From: a virus
DNA: 64,000 nt
Strand: one strand, 5' to 3'
IMG/VR virus record: IMGVR_UViG_3300028364_000018
Location: 58,488-122,487 of that record
A program made the position numbers and the translations under genes. Under the pieces are notes generated by a model. It did no database searches. It was not told the origin of the DNA and saw only the letters and a list, made by a program, of their open reading frames with translations. Position 1 is the stretch's first letter; every line of letters starts with the position of its first letter. Positions 34,691-43,666 of the stretch are shown here, in pieces.

Positions 34691-35152
34691 ATGGCACAAA
34701 CAGATATACTCGGATACAAACGCGACGTCCACCCCAACGGGCAGATCTTCTCCTCGGAGTTCGCCACCATCAGCTTGGGCTCTAAAATGGCCCTGGTGCA
34801 GAACGTGACGGCCAGCTACGGGCAAACCGTACAACCTAAGTTTGAAGTGGGCTCTCCCACCCTCTACTGGCTTACAGGTCAGCCTATGGGGCAGGTGCAG
34901 ATTGCACGACTCGTTGGACGAGGCGGCTTCTTTGATTCCTTTGGCTCATTAGAGAACTCCTGTGCTAAACTCCTTGGCCTTAAGATTGGTTTGGATGGAA
35001 CGGGCGGCTGTACAGCAGCACAATCCTCTGGGGGTTCCGGCCTTAACTTCGACGGAGGGGTTGTGTCCAACCTAACAGCATCTTTCAGCGCCGGCGACCT
35101 ACAAGTGCAGGAGGGTGCGACCATCCAGGTAGCATCCATGCGCCGCGGTTAA
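34691..35152 (+). CDS. Tail tube protein
   Basis: 153 aa, beta-rich; the size and place after the sheath gene are those of myovirus tube subunits. SEFATISLGSKMALVQNVTA and the terminal QEGATIQVASMRRG are strand-rich as expected. AAGGAACA ribosome-binding site. Followed by a hairpin-bearing promoter region. Confidence 0.75.
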   Translation: MAQTDILGYKRDVHPNGQIFSSEFATISLGSKMALVQNVTASYGQTVQPKFEVGSPTLYWLTGQPMGQVQIARLVGRGGFFDSFGSLENSCAKLLGLKIGLDGTGGCTAAQSSGGSGLNFDGGVVSNLTASFSAGDLQVQEGATIQVASMRRG

Positions 35153-35164
35153 TCTCGTTTGTAC

Positions 35165-35210
35165 TTGCCTTTAAGGCGTTAGGTGTCATATAATAGACAC
35201 CTAACGCCTT
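35165..35210 (+). promoter_or_regulatory. Promoter whose -10 box sits in the loop of a perfect 15-bp hairpin
   Basis: AAGGCGTTAGGTGTC (35173-35187) and GACACCTAACGCCTT (35196-35210) are perfect inverted repeats around the loop ATATAATA. TTGCCT (35165-35170), 18-bp spacer and TATAAT (35189-35194) form a promoter running through it. The structure may end the tube transcript and/or regulate the downstream gene at 35224. Confidence 0.7.
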
Positions 35211-35223
35211 TAATGTGTAATTT

Positions 35224-37641
35224 ATGAGTCACCACGCTAAATCTATCTCAAACGAAGCCACGCAACTTGGCCAAGAACAAGCCGTGTCCCTAGTTTGGGG
35301 TTCTATCTACTCAGGGGTAATCGGGGACTACGACCGGGATAGCGAGACTTATATGGTGGATGTCGACGGGCAACCGTTGTCCTGCACCTACGCAGCCCCC
35401 ACGTTCTGCAGGCTGATCGGTATCCAGTACAAGCAGATACTTCCGGCAGGTACACAGGTGCGGGTAGTCTACGACACACGCCCGTTTATTATAGGAGCAC
35501 TCCCCTCGAACCCAGCAGACCCCGGCAAGCAATCAGCCAACAGTAGTGGTTCAGAAGCCGAACCCAGTTTTACACACCATAGCGGGCACCGGGGTCTGCA
35601 TGGTGAGCAACCTGACCAGGACCAGCTCGAAGGCGAGTTGGACATGACCAACATCATGCAGAGTGGTATCAAGCTACTGACCTTTATGGCCCGGTTACAA
35701 TCGGGGGAGCGGGCGGTCGTCGAAACCTGTGTGCTGAATGATATGGTGCGTATAGTCAGCGACTGCTTCCGCCACCACAGCGCGTTTGGAGATCAACTGA
35801 TATACAACGATGGACGTCTTAACAACGTGGAACACGGGACATCCTACGACCACGAGGCTTGGGGAGTCCTACCGGAAGAGGGCGAGGCCCTTAAGAAGCT
35901 GGATATGGTGGATGGTAAAGTTGACTTAGAGAGTGTGGCAGAGACCGGGCGGTGGCGCTACAGCCGCTTTATAGGCTTCCTGGGTGACATGGTCCACATG
36001 ATGGTCAGTGACCCGACGGAAACCCTCGGGCAATTAGCTGAGTCTGCGCTGCGTGCAGGTAAGGCGCGTGTACAGATCATGAACGATGGTACACTCCTAG
36101 CCCAATCGGTATCTGAAATATGCTTGGAGCGGGTAAGTCGGGTTATCGTCCCGGTTCAGCTCAAGACAGACGATGACCCAGACGGGGTGTTGTCCTCCGA
36201 ATTCGAGCAACTGGAGCAGAAGTTTCTGAAGATCTGGGAGGGGCTTACTGAGGATGCAGAAGGTCCGGATCTGGCTAACATGGCATATCAACTACGGAGC
36301 TACGCTAGGTGGATGAATAGCTATCACAGCCTGGCGCGATTCCTGCAGATGGGTAAAGATTGGAAAGTACCATCGGAGTCTGCGAGTCCAGACCCGAGCT
36401 GGACCAACGCCGAGAAAGATGTTGAACGCCAAAACGAAGGACGCCAAACGTCGTACGACACCTATGCTTGCTTCCGTATCATGCGGGATGGGTCGATCGT
36501 GATATGGGCGGGGGATGGGAGTAGCATGGTGATGGCCGACCGCGATATCCAACTGCACGCCGCGAGACATCTTGACCTGTTTGGGGCCGGGGATGTCCGT
36601 ATTCGGGCCGGTCGCGATCTACACCTGGAGGCCCGGCGCCACACGAACCTGATGTCGGTTGTGGGAGGTCTGCGCCTCAAAAGTCGAACATATTGGGACG
36701 CCCTCTGTGAGCAGGGAAGTCTTTGGATCAAATCCGATGCCGACCCAGATGTGGACCCCCCTGAAGTGCCGGAGGGTGACCCCGAGCCTGTTGTACGCAA
36801 GCACGCGATCATTCTGGACTCCACTAAAGGCAGGGTGTTGGTTAACGGGCAGAAGCAGCTGATGCTCAACACCGAGAGCGCACCCGGCGAGGAGGAGGAA
36901 ACAGACTTCGGTATCACGATTCAATCTGGGCGCGCAGGGCTACGCCTTCGGTCTGGGGACAAGCTGTCATTGATTGGGCGTACGGTGGAGACCCTGGCGT
37001 CTAGTATATACAGCAAGTGCACTACATGGCTTGCTGAGGCTGCCAGCGAGTTTACAGTATTGAATCGTTTTTCACACCAAGGGGGTACGCTTAAGGTGGA
37101 TCTGTTACGTGCACAGTACCTAGACGCCGCGGACGGGTTGATGGGACCCGAGGCTTCCGAGGGTATGAAGCGTCGCGGTATTATGGTTAGAACGACACCC
37201 ACGACCCAGGACGATACTGATGTGGACGCCTACCCCTTCAAAGATCGAGAAGAGTTGGATGATCTGGAATTATCCGAATCGCTAAAAGTAGAAGAGGCTT
37301 TTGAGAAAGATGAGAAGTGGGATTACCTACCCGAGGACTATGCAGAGCGGGTTAACAACCGGGAGACCATCACAGAGCAGTATCTACAACAAGATTTACC
37401 AGACTCATTAGGAGACGACTACGCCAGCGGCAACTGGGGCCCGAACGACACCAAACTCAAGTCCTCAACTCGGACAGGAGCTGGAACTCCGTATAATAAC
37501 TCGACATCGGAGTCTAAGCAGTATAGAGGTGGAGAAGACCTGCGAAAACCCGGTACCACCAACCCCGCGGATCAGGCGGTAAAGGCATCGACCTACGACC
37601 CCAAACCCAGTTTATGGAAGTATCTGAAAAACATAACATAA
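35224..37641 (+). CDS. Baseplate central spike/hub protein (gp5/VgrG-like)
   Basis: 805 aa. Residues about 25-100 resemble the OB-fold of gp5/gpV-type spikes (GSIYSGVIGDYDRDSETYMV, GTQVRVVYDTRPFIIGAL). A helical insertion follows (about 130-400). Residues about 405-600 show short repeated strands of the spike beta-helix (MRDGSIVIWAGDGS, RDIQLHAARHLDL, GDVRIRAGRDLHLEA). The end is low complexity and Asp/Thr-rich. It would form the membrane-piercing needle. No ribosome-binding site is obvious; the start lies about 30 nt after the -10 box. Confidence 0.75.
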   Translation: MSHHAKSISNEATQLGQEQAVSLVWGSIYSGVIGDYDRDSETYMVDVDGQPLSCTYAAPTFCRLIGIQYKQILPAGTQVRVVYDTRPFIIGALPSNPADPGKQSANSSGSEAEPSFTHHSGHRGLHGEQPDQDQLEGELDMTNIMQSGIKLLTFMARLQSGERAVVETCVLNDMVRIVSDCFRHHSAFGDQLIYNDGRLNNVEHGTSYDHEAWGVLPEEGEALKKLDMVDGKVDLESVAETGRWRYSRFIGFLGDMVHMMVSDPTETLGQLAESALRAGKARVQIMNDGTLLAQSVSEICLERVSRVIVPVQLKTDDDPDGVLSSEFEQLEQKFLKIWEGLTEDAEGPDLANMAYQLRSYARWMNSYHSLARFLQMGKDWKVPSESASPDPSWTNAEKDVERQNEGRQTSYDTYACFRIMRDGSIVIWAGDGSSMVMADRDIQLHAARHLDLFGAGDVRIRAGRDLHLEARRHTNLMSVVGGLRLKSRTYWDALCEQGSLWIKSDADPDVDPPEVPEGDPEPVVRKHAIILDSTKGRVLVNGQKQLMLNTESAPGEEEETDFGITIQSGRAGLRLRSGDKLSLIGRTVETLASSIYSKCTTWLAEAASEFTVLNRFSHQGGTLKVDLLRAQYLDAADGLMGPEASEGMKRRGIMVRTTPTTQDDTDVDAYPFKDREELDDLELSESLKVEEAFEKDEKWDYLPEDYAERVNNRETITEQYLQQDLPDSLGDDYASGNWGPNDTKLKSSTRTGAGTPYNNSTSESKQYRGGEDLRKPGTTNPADQAVKASTYDPKPSLWKYLKNIT

Positions 37642-37651
37642 GGATGAGAAT

Positions 37652-38344
37652 ATGAATGAAGACCCAAACAATGTGAGTGCAGAGGAAGTCCAGGATTTCC
37701 TGCGGAGTGCAGAGAAAACTACCCCGGTGGAGTTGGACATAGACCCAGAGCAAATCGGTGTGATTTCCCAACCCGAGGAAGTACCGCCCTTTGACTCCCC
37801 TCTACGCCCAGAATTAGATCCGGATGTACAGAGTGAGGCCACCGAAACCCTGTGGACATTACAGGCTAGTCCCGACCTACGGGTGGAGGTTGAGGAGTTG
37901 GAGAAAAACCTATTCTGGAAAGCCGCTCTTAACGACACTCCGGTTATTCTGCCAACCTACGTTAGGAACGTACAGGTTACGTGTAGAACCCTATCTCAGT
38001 TCGAGATGGATGTGATGTTCTCAGCCTTGGACAACGACTCCACTAAACGTGTGGTGCTAACCGAGGGACAGTTCGCTTCTCAGATGCAGGATTACAGCCT
38101 GTTCTGTCAGGTTCAGCAGGTGGGAGACCAACCCTTTAAGTACGCTTTTGAAGCAACTAAGTACGATTCACTGGCAGATGCGGCGCAGGCCTTGCGTCTC
38201 CACCACACCCAAGCTAGTCGCACATTCAACCAAGCTCTTAGAAGTTGTTTGATACACGCCCTACGTGTGTTCAGTATCAAGATCAAACTCTGCACCGACA
38301 ACCTGCATAATGAAAATTTTTGGACACCCCCGGAAGAAGACTGA
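37652..38344 (+). CDS. Tail assembly chaperone, upstream (gpG-like) frame
   Basis: 230 aa, acidic N-terminus and helical remainder (CRTLSQFEMDVMFSALDND). It lies just before the tape measure gene, and its end carries a -1 frameshift signal into the next frame (see 38314). This arrangement is the hallmark of phage tail assembly chaperone pairs. A frameshift would give a fusion of about 342 aa. Confidence 0.65.
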   Translation: MNEDPNNVSAEEVQDFLRSAEKTTPVELDIDPEQIGVISQPEEVPPFDSPLRPELDPDVQSEATETLWTLQASPDLRVEVEELEKNLFWKAALNDTPVILPTYVRNVQVTCRTLSQFEMDVMFSALDNDSTKRVVLTEGQFASQMQDYSLFCQVQQVGDQPFKYAFEATKYDSLADAAQALRLHHTQASRTFNQALRSCLIHALRVFSIKIKLCTDNLHNENFWTPPEED

Positions 38345-38367
38345 TGCTCCTGGCTCACCTCCGGGGG
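38314..38367 (+). other. Programmed -1 frameshift signal
   Basis: Slippery heptamer A AAT TTT (38314-38320) in the frame of the upstream ORF, a 6-nt spacer, then an 8-bp stem CCCCCGGA (38327-38334) / TCCGGGGG (38360-38367) with a 25-nt loop. A -1 shift leads into the frame that is open from 38314 to the stop at 38679. Confidence 0.75.
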
Positions 38368-38679
38368 CTACTAAAACCAGATTATAAGCATGGACTTGTC
38401 AGCCGAGGCGCTGAGAAGATGATCCTACGCGCCCTCGCAGCTGAGTTGCAGGCAGAGGCTCTAAATGCAGGGGCTCAAGCAGATGCGAGCATACTGCCCA
38501 TTATATCAAAGGATGCTAGGGTGGAGTCTTACGAGAATATGAGCGGAAGGTTGCGCAAGAGCGATAGGTTGCGACGCTTGTTGTTCCGTGAGAACATGGT
38601 CGATAAACAGAAGAGCGCGATTGACTCTATGGTCGATTTGTTCTACGCTCTGGAGAAGGCCCAACTCATAAGATCCTGA
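38344..38679 (+). CDS. Tail assembly chaperone, downstream (gpT-like) frame
   Basis: 111 aa if started at ATG 38344 (TGATG with the upstream stop), or expressed as the C-terminal extension of the upstream protein through the frameshift. Basic and helical (SGRLRKSDRLRRLLFRENMV). Its frame is open upstream only to 38314, i.e. exactly to the slippery site, which supports translation by frameshifting. Confidence 0.6.
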   Translation: MLLAHLRGLLKPDYKHGLVSRGAEKMILRALAAELQAEALNAGAQADASILPIISKDARVESYENMSGRLRKSDRLRRLLFRENMVDKQKSAIDSMVDLFYALEKAQLIRS

Positions 38680-41099
38680 TGTCATACAACTATAACCAAA
38701 ACTTCCAGACAGACTACGCGCAACCATTTGGCGGGTTCAACCCCAGCCAGATGGAGTATATCCTGCGTCAATCCCGGATGCAGGACCAAGCGGCGTTCCA
38801 ACAGCAGTTACTACGGTCTGACCCCCGGGCACAGTTCGCGGCCGCCATGTGGGAAAACAACATGGGGGCGTTGGGTAATCAGGGACGTAACACCGCAAGG
38901 TTGATAGCCGGCTCCGCCATTAACTCCAGACAGTTGAGTCCGTTATTCGGGGGAAGTCGGGTTGACATGTACTCAGGCATCGCAACCGGGTTGGGTAACG
39001 CCGGTCTGATGGGCATGCGTATGGTGGGGGATGGTCCGACTCGAACGGAGTCGTTCCATGGACCCGGATCTCTCACATCCTTAACCGCCCGTTCGATGTT
39101 GGGCGTTATGGAGAGTAACATGTACAACCCTCTGGGCGGAGCACGGACGCACCGTACTGGTGGTCTTGATCGTTCGGAACTCGGGGCGGTTGCCGGACAC
39201 ATGCTGTCCAACGGGATGTACGGGGAGGTTGGGAACGTCGGTACGATCCATAAATACAAGACGCGCGCAGAGGCTAAAGCAGCCCGAACAAAATTCAAAG
39301 GTTCGGGTGATACCGACTCGGTGCGTCAGATCGATGCGATGTTGCAGGAGCATACAGGTAAAGACGGGGAGGCTCTTGATTTTGAAATGCCCCAACGCCT
39401 GATGACCATCGACGATGGTATGAAGGAGAAATTTAGGGCTGCGACAGAGCAGGGTGCGAAGGTCGTCGGGCAGATTAAGGATATCCTGGGCGACATCGGC
39501 TCCTCAGCCTTAATCGCTCAGCTAGAGAGTCTAACGGGTGGTGCGGGTGGAGCACAGAGTCTGCGTATGGCCGAACAACGTCTGCAGAAGGTGGGGGCCA
39601 TGGCGGCTGCCGGAGGGGGTAGTCAACAAGCGTACTTGGCGGAGCACGGTCGGGTAGCTGGCTTGTACCAGTCAATGGGTATGTCCTCCTTCTCTGCCGC
39701 GGCTGCCAGTATGGATACGATGGGTGCTATGAGCTCCAAACGGCTTCTTAACCAGAAGTATGTGCAGACCATGGCGGATCAAGGTGTTTACGTGGAGGAC
39801 CGCTCGGAAGATGCGATTACCGAGAGCGTGATGAACGTCGCGGCCATGCATGATGAGAATCCGGAATTGGCGACAATGCTATATGCGGCTCAAACCTCTT
39901 CCAAATTGACTGGAGAACAACGCGCGGCGCTGGAGAAGAAGATTCAGGGCGCGACTAATGCCGGAGCAGGTCTGACGGGCGCAGAACGCCGTCAGGCGGT
40001 CGGAAAAGCTATGGCAGGGGCCGCCTCCGAGGTAGAGCGCCAGACAGGACGCTCCTTGCGCGATTGGAACGATCGGGCTGGTGGAGATGCTCTAGGTCAG
40101 CTCCAACCAGGCGGGGCGTCCATCATGTTCAATATGAGCCAGAAGGAGATGGGTAATCGCTCCTGGGATCTACTCAGTAAGGACCTATACAATGAAATGG
40201 GTGCCAATGTTTCAAAGACCGGTGTAGCTGTAGCGAAGAAGTACAGTAAAGCCACTATAGCCAAACACGCTGCTACAGGGGAAGATTGGGAGGGTATGAC
40301 TTCCGCGCAACTCACGTATCTGGCTGATACTCTGAATGGTAAGGACTACTCTGAATTGGTCTCTGAAGAGGGGCAGACCGAGGCGTTAAAGAAGGAGATA
40401 GAGGAGCGCCATGGTGCGATGACCCTGGGAGACACTCCACGAGGTCAGAATTCTATAATAGAGGGTATACTTGGTGGGGAGACTATATCAGACGCAATGG
40501 TCGGGGAGTCCCTGCGCAATAAAAATAACCGGGGTAAAACACAAGAGACGATGGGTTGGGATGACAAGAAGCGTAAGGCATTCATTGATAAGCACGAGGC
40601 AGGTGGCGGAGCCGTGCTTATGGACAAGGATGGCAATTATGTGGTGTACAACGCGGAGGAGATGGAAGCCGGGCGCAAGGGGTTGGAGCGTGAGTCTTCC
40701 GCAGCAATACAGAAGAAGTTGCTTGGGTCCGAGCATGTGTTTGATGAGACGCTCAGTCCCGAAGCTCTAGGCACGAAATTTAAGGCGCGGACAACAGAAG
40801 TATTTGCGCTGGAAGGAGAGGCTCGTGTAACAGCATTGAATGAGATGACTGAAGGCATTAAAGCGGGTGACGTAGACCCCGGAGTCTTTTTAGCCCAACT
40901 TGAGACAGAGATAGCAACAGGGCAGGAGGCCGCAGATAAGATAAAGCCCAAAAAGGCTGTTGAGAAGAAAACGCAACAGGACTACGTAGATAAGCTGAAA
41001 GGACTCCGAGATGAACTACAAACCACCCAACCTTTCGATCCGCAAACGTGGGCTGTTAAGATCTTCGCTGTACTCGACTCAATCATGAACAAACTATAA
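38679..41099 (+). CDS. Tape measure protein
   Basis: 806 aa, Ala/Gly/Met-rich and helical, following the chaperone pair. Gln/Asn/Phe-rich N-terminus, long helical middle with Gly-Ala runs (GAMAAAGGGSQQAY, GAGLTGAERR), charged helical C-terminus. At about 1.5 angstrom per residue this predicts a tail of roughly 120 nm. TGATG junction upstream. Confidence 0.7.
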   Translation: MSYNYNQNFQTDYAQPFGGFNPSQMEYILRQSRMQDQAAFQQQLLRSDPRAQFAAAMWENNMGALGNQGRNTARLIAGSAINSRQLSPLFGGSRVDMYSGIATGLGNAGLMGMRMVGDGPTRTESFHGPGSLTSLTARSMLGVMESNMYNPLGGARTHRTGGLDRSELGAVAGHMLSNGMYGEVGNVGTIHKYKTRAEAKAARTKFKGSGDTDSVRQIDAMLQEHTGKDGEALDFEMPQRLMTIDDGMKEKFRAATEQGAKVVGQIKDILGDIGSSALIAQLESLTGGAGGAQSLRMAEQRLQKVGAMAAAGGGSQQAYLAEHGRVAGLYQSMGMSSFSAAAASMDTMGAMSSKRLLNQKYVQTMADQGVYVEDRSEDAITESVMNVAAMHDENPELATMLYAAQTSSKLTGEQRAALEKKIQGATNAGAGLTGAERRQAVGKAMAGAASEVERQTGRSLRDWNDRAGGDALGQLQPGGASIMFNMSQKEMGNRSWDLLSKDLYNEMGANVSKTGVAVAKKYSKATIAKHAATGEDWEGMTSAQLTYLADTLNGKDYSELVSEEGQTEALKKEIEERHGAMTLGDTPRGQNSIIEGILGGETISDAMVGESLRNKNNRGKTQETMGWDDKKRKAFIDKHEAGGGAVLMDKDGNYVVYNAEEMEAGRKGLERESSAAIQKKLLGSEHVFDETLSPEALGTKFKARTTEVFALEGEARVTALNEMTEGIKAGDVDPGVFLAQLETEIATGQEAADKIKPKKAVEKKTQQDYVDKLKGLRDELQTTQPFDPQTWAVKIFAVLDSIMNKL

Positions 41100-41100
41100 A

Positions 41101-41550
41101 ATGAGCTGTAACTTCATATTCCCCCAACGTGGTTTCGTCCATGTAGCCTCATCATACCAAGCAGGTCTCTACCAAGTAGAGGGCATCCAATTACCACGCG
41201 TGCTCATCACAGGCATGCCATTAGAAGACTCTGATATCATCCTCCGTCAGCAAACCATTAACGGTAATCGTATCCTGTACTCCATGGGTCCGGCCTTCGG
41301 CGAAATCGCTATTACCGGGGAACTGCTTCTCGGTCCTGCTGGAGAATCCAAAGGCGAGATCCTTGACGCCCTCATACGTTGGTTTGAGGCTAACCGTGTG
41401 AGTGCTAAAAAAGGTCCGATCAGTATCAGCGCAGGTCAAACCGGTTATAAGTTTTTTATGTACAGACTGGCCTTGGGCCAGGCCGATCCCGAATTCAATA
41501 CACAAACCTTCATACTCCAAGGCGCCTTAGCCAAACCAGCTTCCAAATGA
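41101..41550 (+). CDS. Baseplate/tail-tube-initiator-like protein
   Basis: 149 aa, beta-rich, with a central helix (ILDALIRWFEANRV) between strand pairs, as in tube-fold proteins. Between tape measure and hub genes, suggesting a tube initiator or hub adaptor. ATGA overlap with the next gene. Identity inferred from position and fold impression. Confidence 0.45.
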   Translation: MSCNFIFPQRGFVHVASSYQAGLYQVEGIQLPRVLITGMPLEDSDIILRQQTINGNRILYSMGPAFGEIAITGELLLGPAGESKGEILDALIRWFEANRVSAKKGPISISAGQTGYKFFMYRLALGQADPEFNTQTFILQGALAKPASK

Positions 41551-42221
41551 ACAAGTTTCTTATACGACTATTAAACGCCAGCACCCTAGACGCCCGCCCA
41601 CTACCAGGCGCTATGTACATCCCACCCTCTAAACCAGAGGAACAGCGGGTGCGGCAGGCATTGGGGTTGGACAACCCCTCGCTTATTAATGCTCTGATAC
41701 TTGCTCGCCTTGTGGATGCCTTCCCTTCTTTTAAGGGCTTGGTTGAGGAGCGGAGCAGATCCTACGACTACTGGCTGGAGGACTTACCCATGTGGGAGTC
41801 TGAGGCGTTGGTCGGGCGACTTCTGGGCACACACCGCGGACCATCCCACCCAAACGAACTACACTTCGAGGTACTGGCCGACAACAAAGTTCGGGTGAAG
41901 TCCGGGAAGTTCGTCGCGGAGCTGGACTACACCCATGATGGGACGTACCTAGAGGCGTTGTGGCCCGACTGGTCGGGTCTTGCTGGTGTTGCGGAACTAG
42001 CGGATGTCGATGGCTCCGAACTACTTATCCCATACAACCCGGTGCGGGTCAATTGGGTAGACTTCATCACACCCCTCCAGAAAGAGTCTGGCCTTTCTGA
42101 GGTACTGAACAAGACCGGGATGTACCGCTCTTTTCATCAGGGTCACTCGGATGCGGAGCGGGTGGCGGCAGCTGTCACAGCCCTTGCTTTGTATAACAAT
42201 GATGTAGCTTGGGTAGACTAA
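41547..42221 (+). CDS. Hypothetical baseplate-region protein
   Basis: 224 aa, mixed alpha/beta, unrecognised. It has several Trp and acidic patches (EALWPDWSGLAGVAELADVD). TAATG with the hub-like gene; likely part of the baseplate. Confidence 0.45.
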   Translation: MNKFLIRLLNASTLDARPLPGAMYIPPSKPEEQRVRQALGLDNPSLINALILARLVDAFPSFKGLVEERSRSYDYWLEDLPMWESEALVGRLLGTHRGPSHPNELHFEVLADNKVRVKSGKFVAELDYTHDGTYLEALWPDWSGLAGVAELADVDGSELLIPYNPVRVNWVDFITPLQKESGLSEVLNKTGMYRSFHQGHSDAERVAAAVTALALYNNDVAWVD

Positions 42222-43666
42222 TGGGTGCCCCAACCCTAACATTACGGAGTCCACGTATCATACGCTGTATGATAGCTGGTTTCGATAAAAAGCCTGAGGT
42301 CAGTAGTATTACGATCTCTGCGTCCAGAGGTCAGGTGCCCCGATGTGACATTGAGTTACAGCCTGCAGTGGATATTGCTACGGGGCTGATCAATACCGAG
42401 CAGGCGCTACAGACGTTTCAGCGGGTTGCGTCTAACGGAGGTGCGTACCTGGAGAGCCGTGATCTCTCGGCGGGTCCAGACGTAGACATCGAAATAGGAG
42501 AGCCCGGACACACTATTAAATTCCGAGGTTACGTGTCTGATGTGGGTACCAGCATAGGTTTGGGTGATGCAGGTTATAATATCAGCGCCAGTGGTTCTGA
42601 CCGGATACTAGACCTGCTCGACGTGTCGGTCTATACTGTTAAAGAGTTGCACCGGGTCCTATCCGTATTTGGGGATTTAGAGGTGACGAGTTTGAAGCAG
42701 ATCCTGGCTAGTAGTACCGAGTTTTTTAGATCCAATAACATCACGGTCCCGGGTCTGGAATTGAGCGACTACGATGTGCTCCTTGCGAAGCAGTCGTTGG
42801 CGACCAATGATCTACCCTGGGTCTTCTGGGATACACTACTTGCCAAGACCGATGCACCTTTCTGGGATGAGCTCCTGAGTAAGAACTATACCTTCAGGTA
42901 CCCCTCAGCGCAATGTCTGGCGGAGTACATCCTCCAGCAGATGCTACGTCACGGCAAGTCCTCTGCGTTTGCCCTCCTTCAGAGTCTTGGGCGAGCCTTT
43001 AAGATGGAGTATATCCCTAATCTAGCGGGTCCGGGTCACCTGGTGGAGTCCGGACAACTCATAAGCGGTGATCCTCAAGAGATGGTTATTGATTCGGACC
43101 AACTTACCACATCCTCCGGCTCTAACAACCTGGCTCGCATCAACCGTGTTATCTGCAAGGTTAACATGCAGTTCGAAAGACGCACGAAAGCCTCTGGTGT
43201 GGACGAGACTGTGGTAGAGGCACATGCCGTTGGAGGTTACCCCACAACTGCACCGACCTACGCCGGGACTGTGCAGGAGATAGCTCCCCCACCATGGTTT
43301 GCTATACCCAAGTTGATGCCCGCGACTCTAGAATTCGATAAGGCATTCAACATCGCGTCTGTGGCTAAGAAGGTGGGCGAAGATGACGAACAGCATAAGA
43401 GCGCTACGGAATCCGCACGGGCATTTCTGGATTGGTGGTGTGAACAGACCTACCTGTGGTTAAAGGGTTTTAATAACTCAGCATCTCTCACTGGCTTACC
43501 CCTAGACTCATCCTACGAGGTGGGTAACCGTTTACGTTTGACATCCCCCGACGGAGTCGTATTATGTACGGGTTTGGTAGAGAACATTACACACCATCTG
43601 TCCGTTCGGGACAACAACGCTGTTGCCAACACCTCAGCCCGACTAAGTCACGTTACATATGAATAG
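42221..43666 (+). CDS. Baseplate hub-like protein (gp27/gpD type)
   Basis: 481 aa from the TAATG start. First ~120 residues are strand-rich (VSSITISASRGQVPRCDIEL, FRGYVSDVGTSIG), like the two tube-like domains of phage hub proteins. Helical insertion, then a C-terminal beta domain (GNRLRLTSPDGVVLCTGLVE). Neighbouring tape measure and wedge genes agree with a hub role. Confidence 0.55.
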   Translation: MGAPTLTLRSPRIIRCMIAGFDKKPEVSSITISASRGQVPRCDIELQPAVDIATGLINTEQALQTFQRVASNGGAYLESRDLSAGPDVDIEIGEPGHTIKFRGYVSDVGTSIGLGDAGYNISASGSDRILDLLDVSVYTVKELHRVLSVFGDLEVTSLKQILASSTEFFRSNNITVPGLELSDYDVLLAKQSLATNDLPWVFWDTLLAKTDAPFWDELLSKNYTFRYPSAQCLAEYILQQMLRHGKSSAFALLQSLGRAFKMEYIPNLAGPGHLVESGQLISGDPQEMVIDSDQLTTSSGSNNLARINRVICKVNMQFERRTKASGVDETVVEAHAVGGYPTTAPTYAGTVQEIAPPPWFAIPKLMPATLEFDKAFNIASVAKKVGEDDEQHKSATESARAFLDWWCEQTYLWLKGFNNSASLTGLPLDSSYEVGNRLRLTSPDGVVLCTGLVENITHHLSVRDNNAVANTSARLSHVTYE

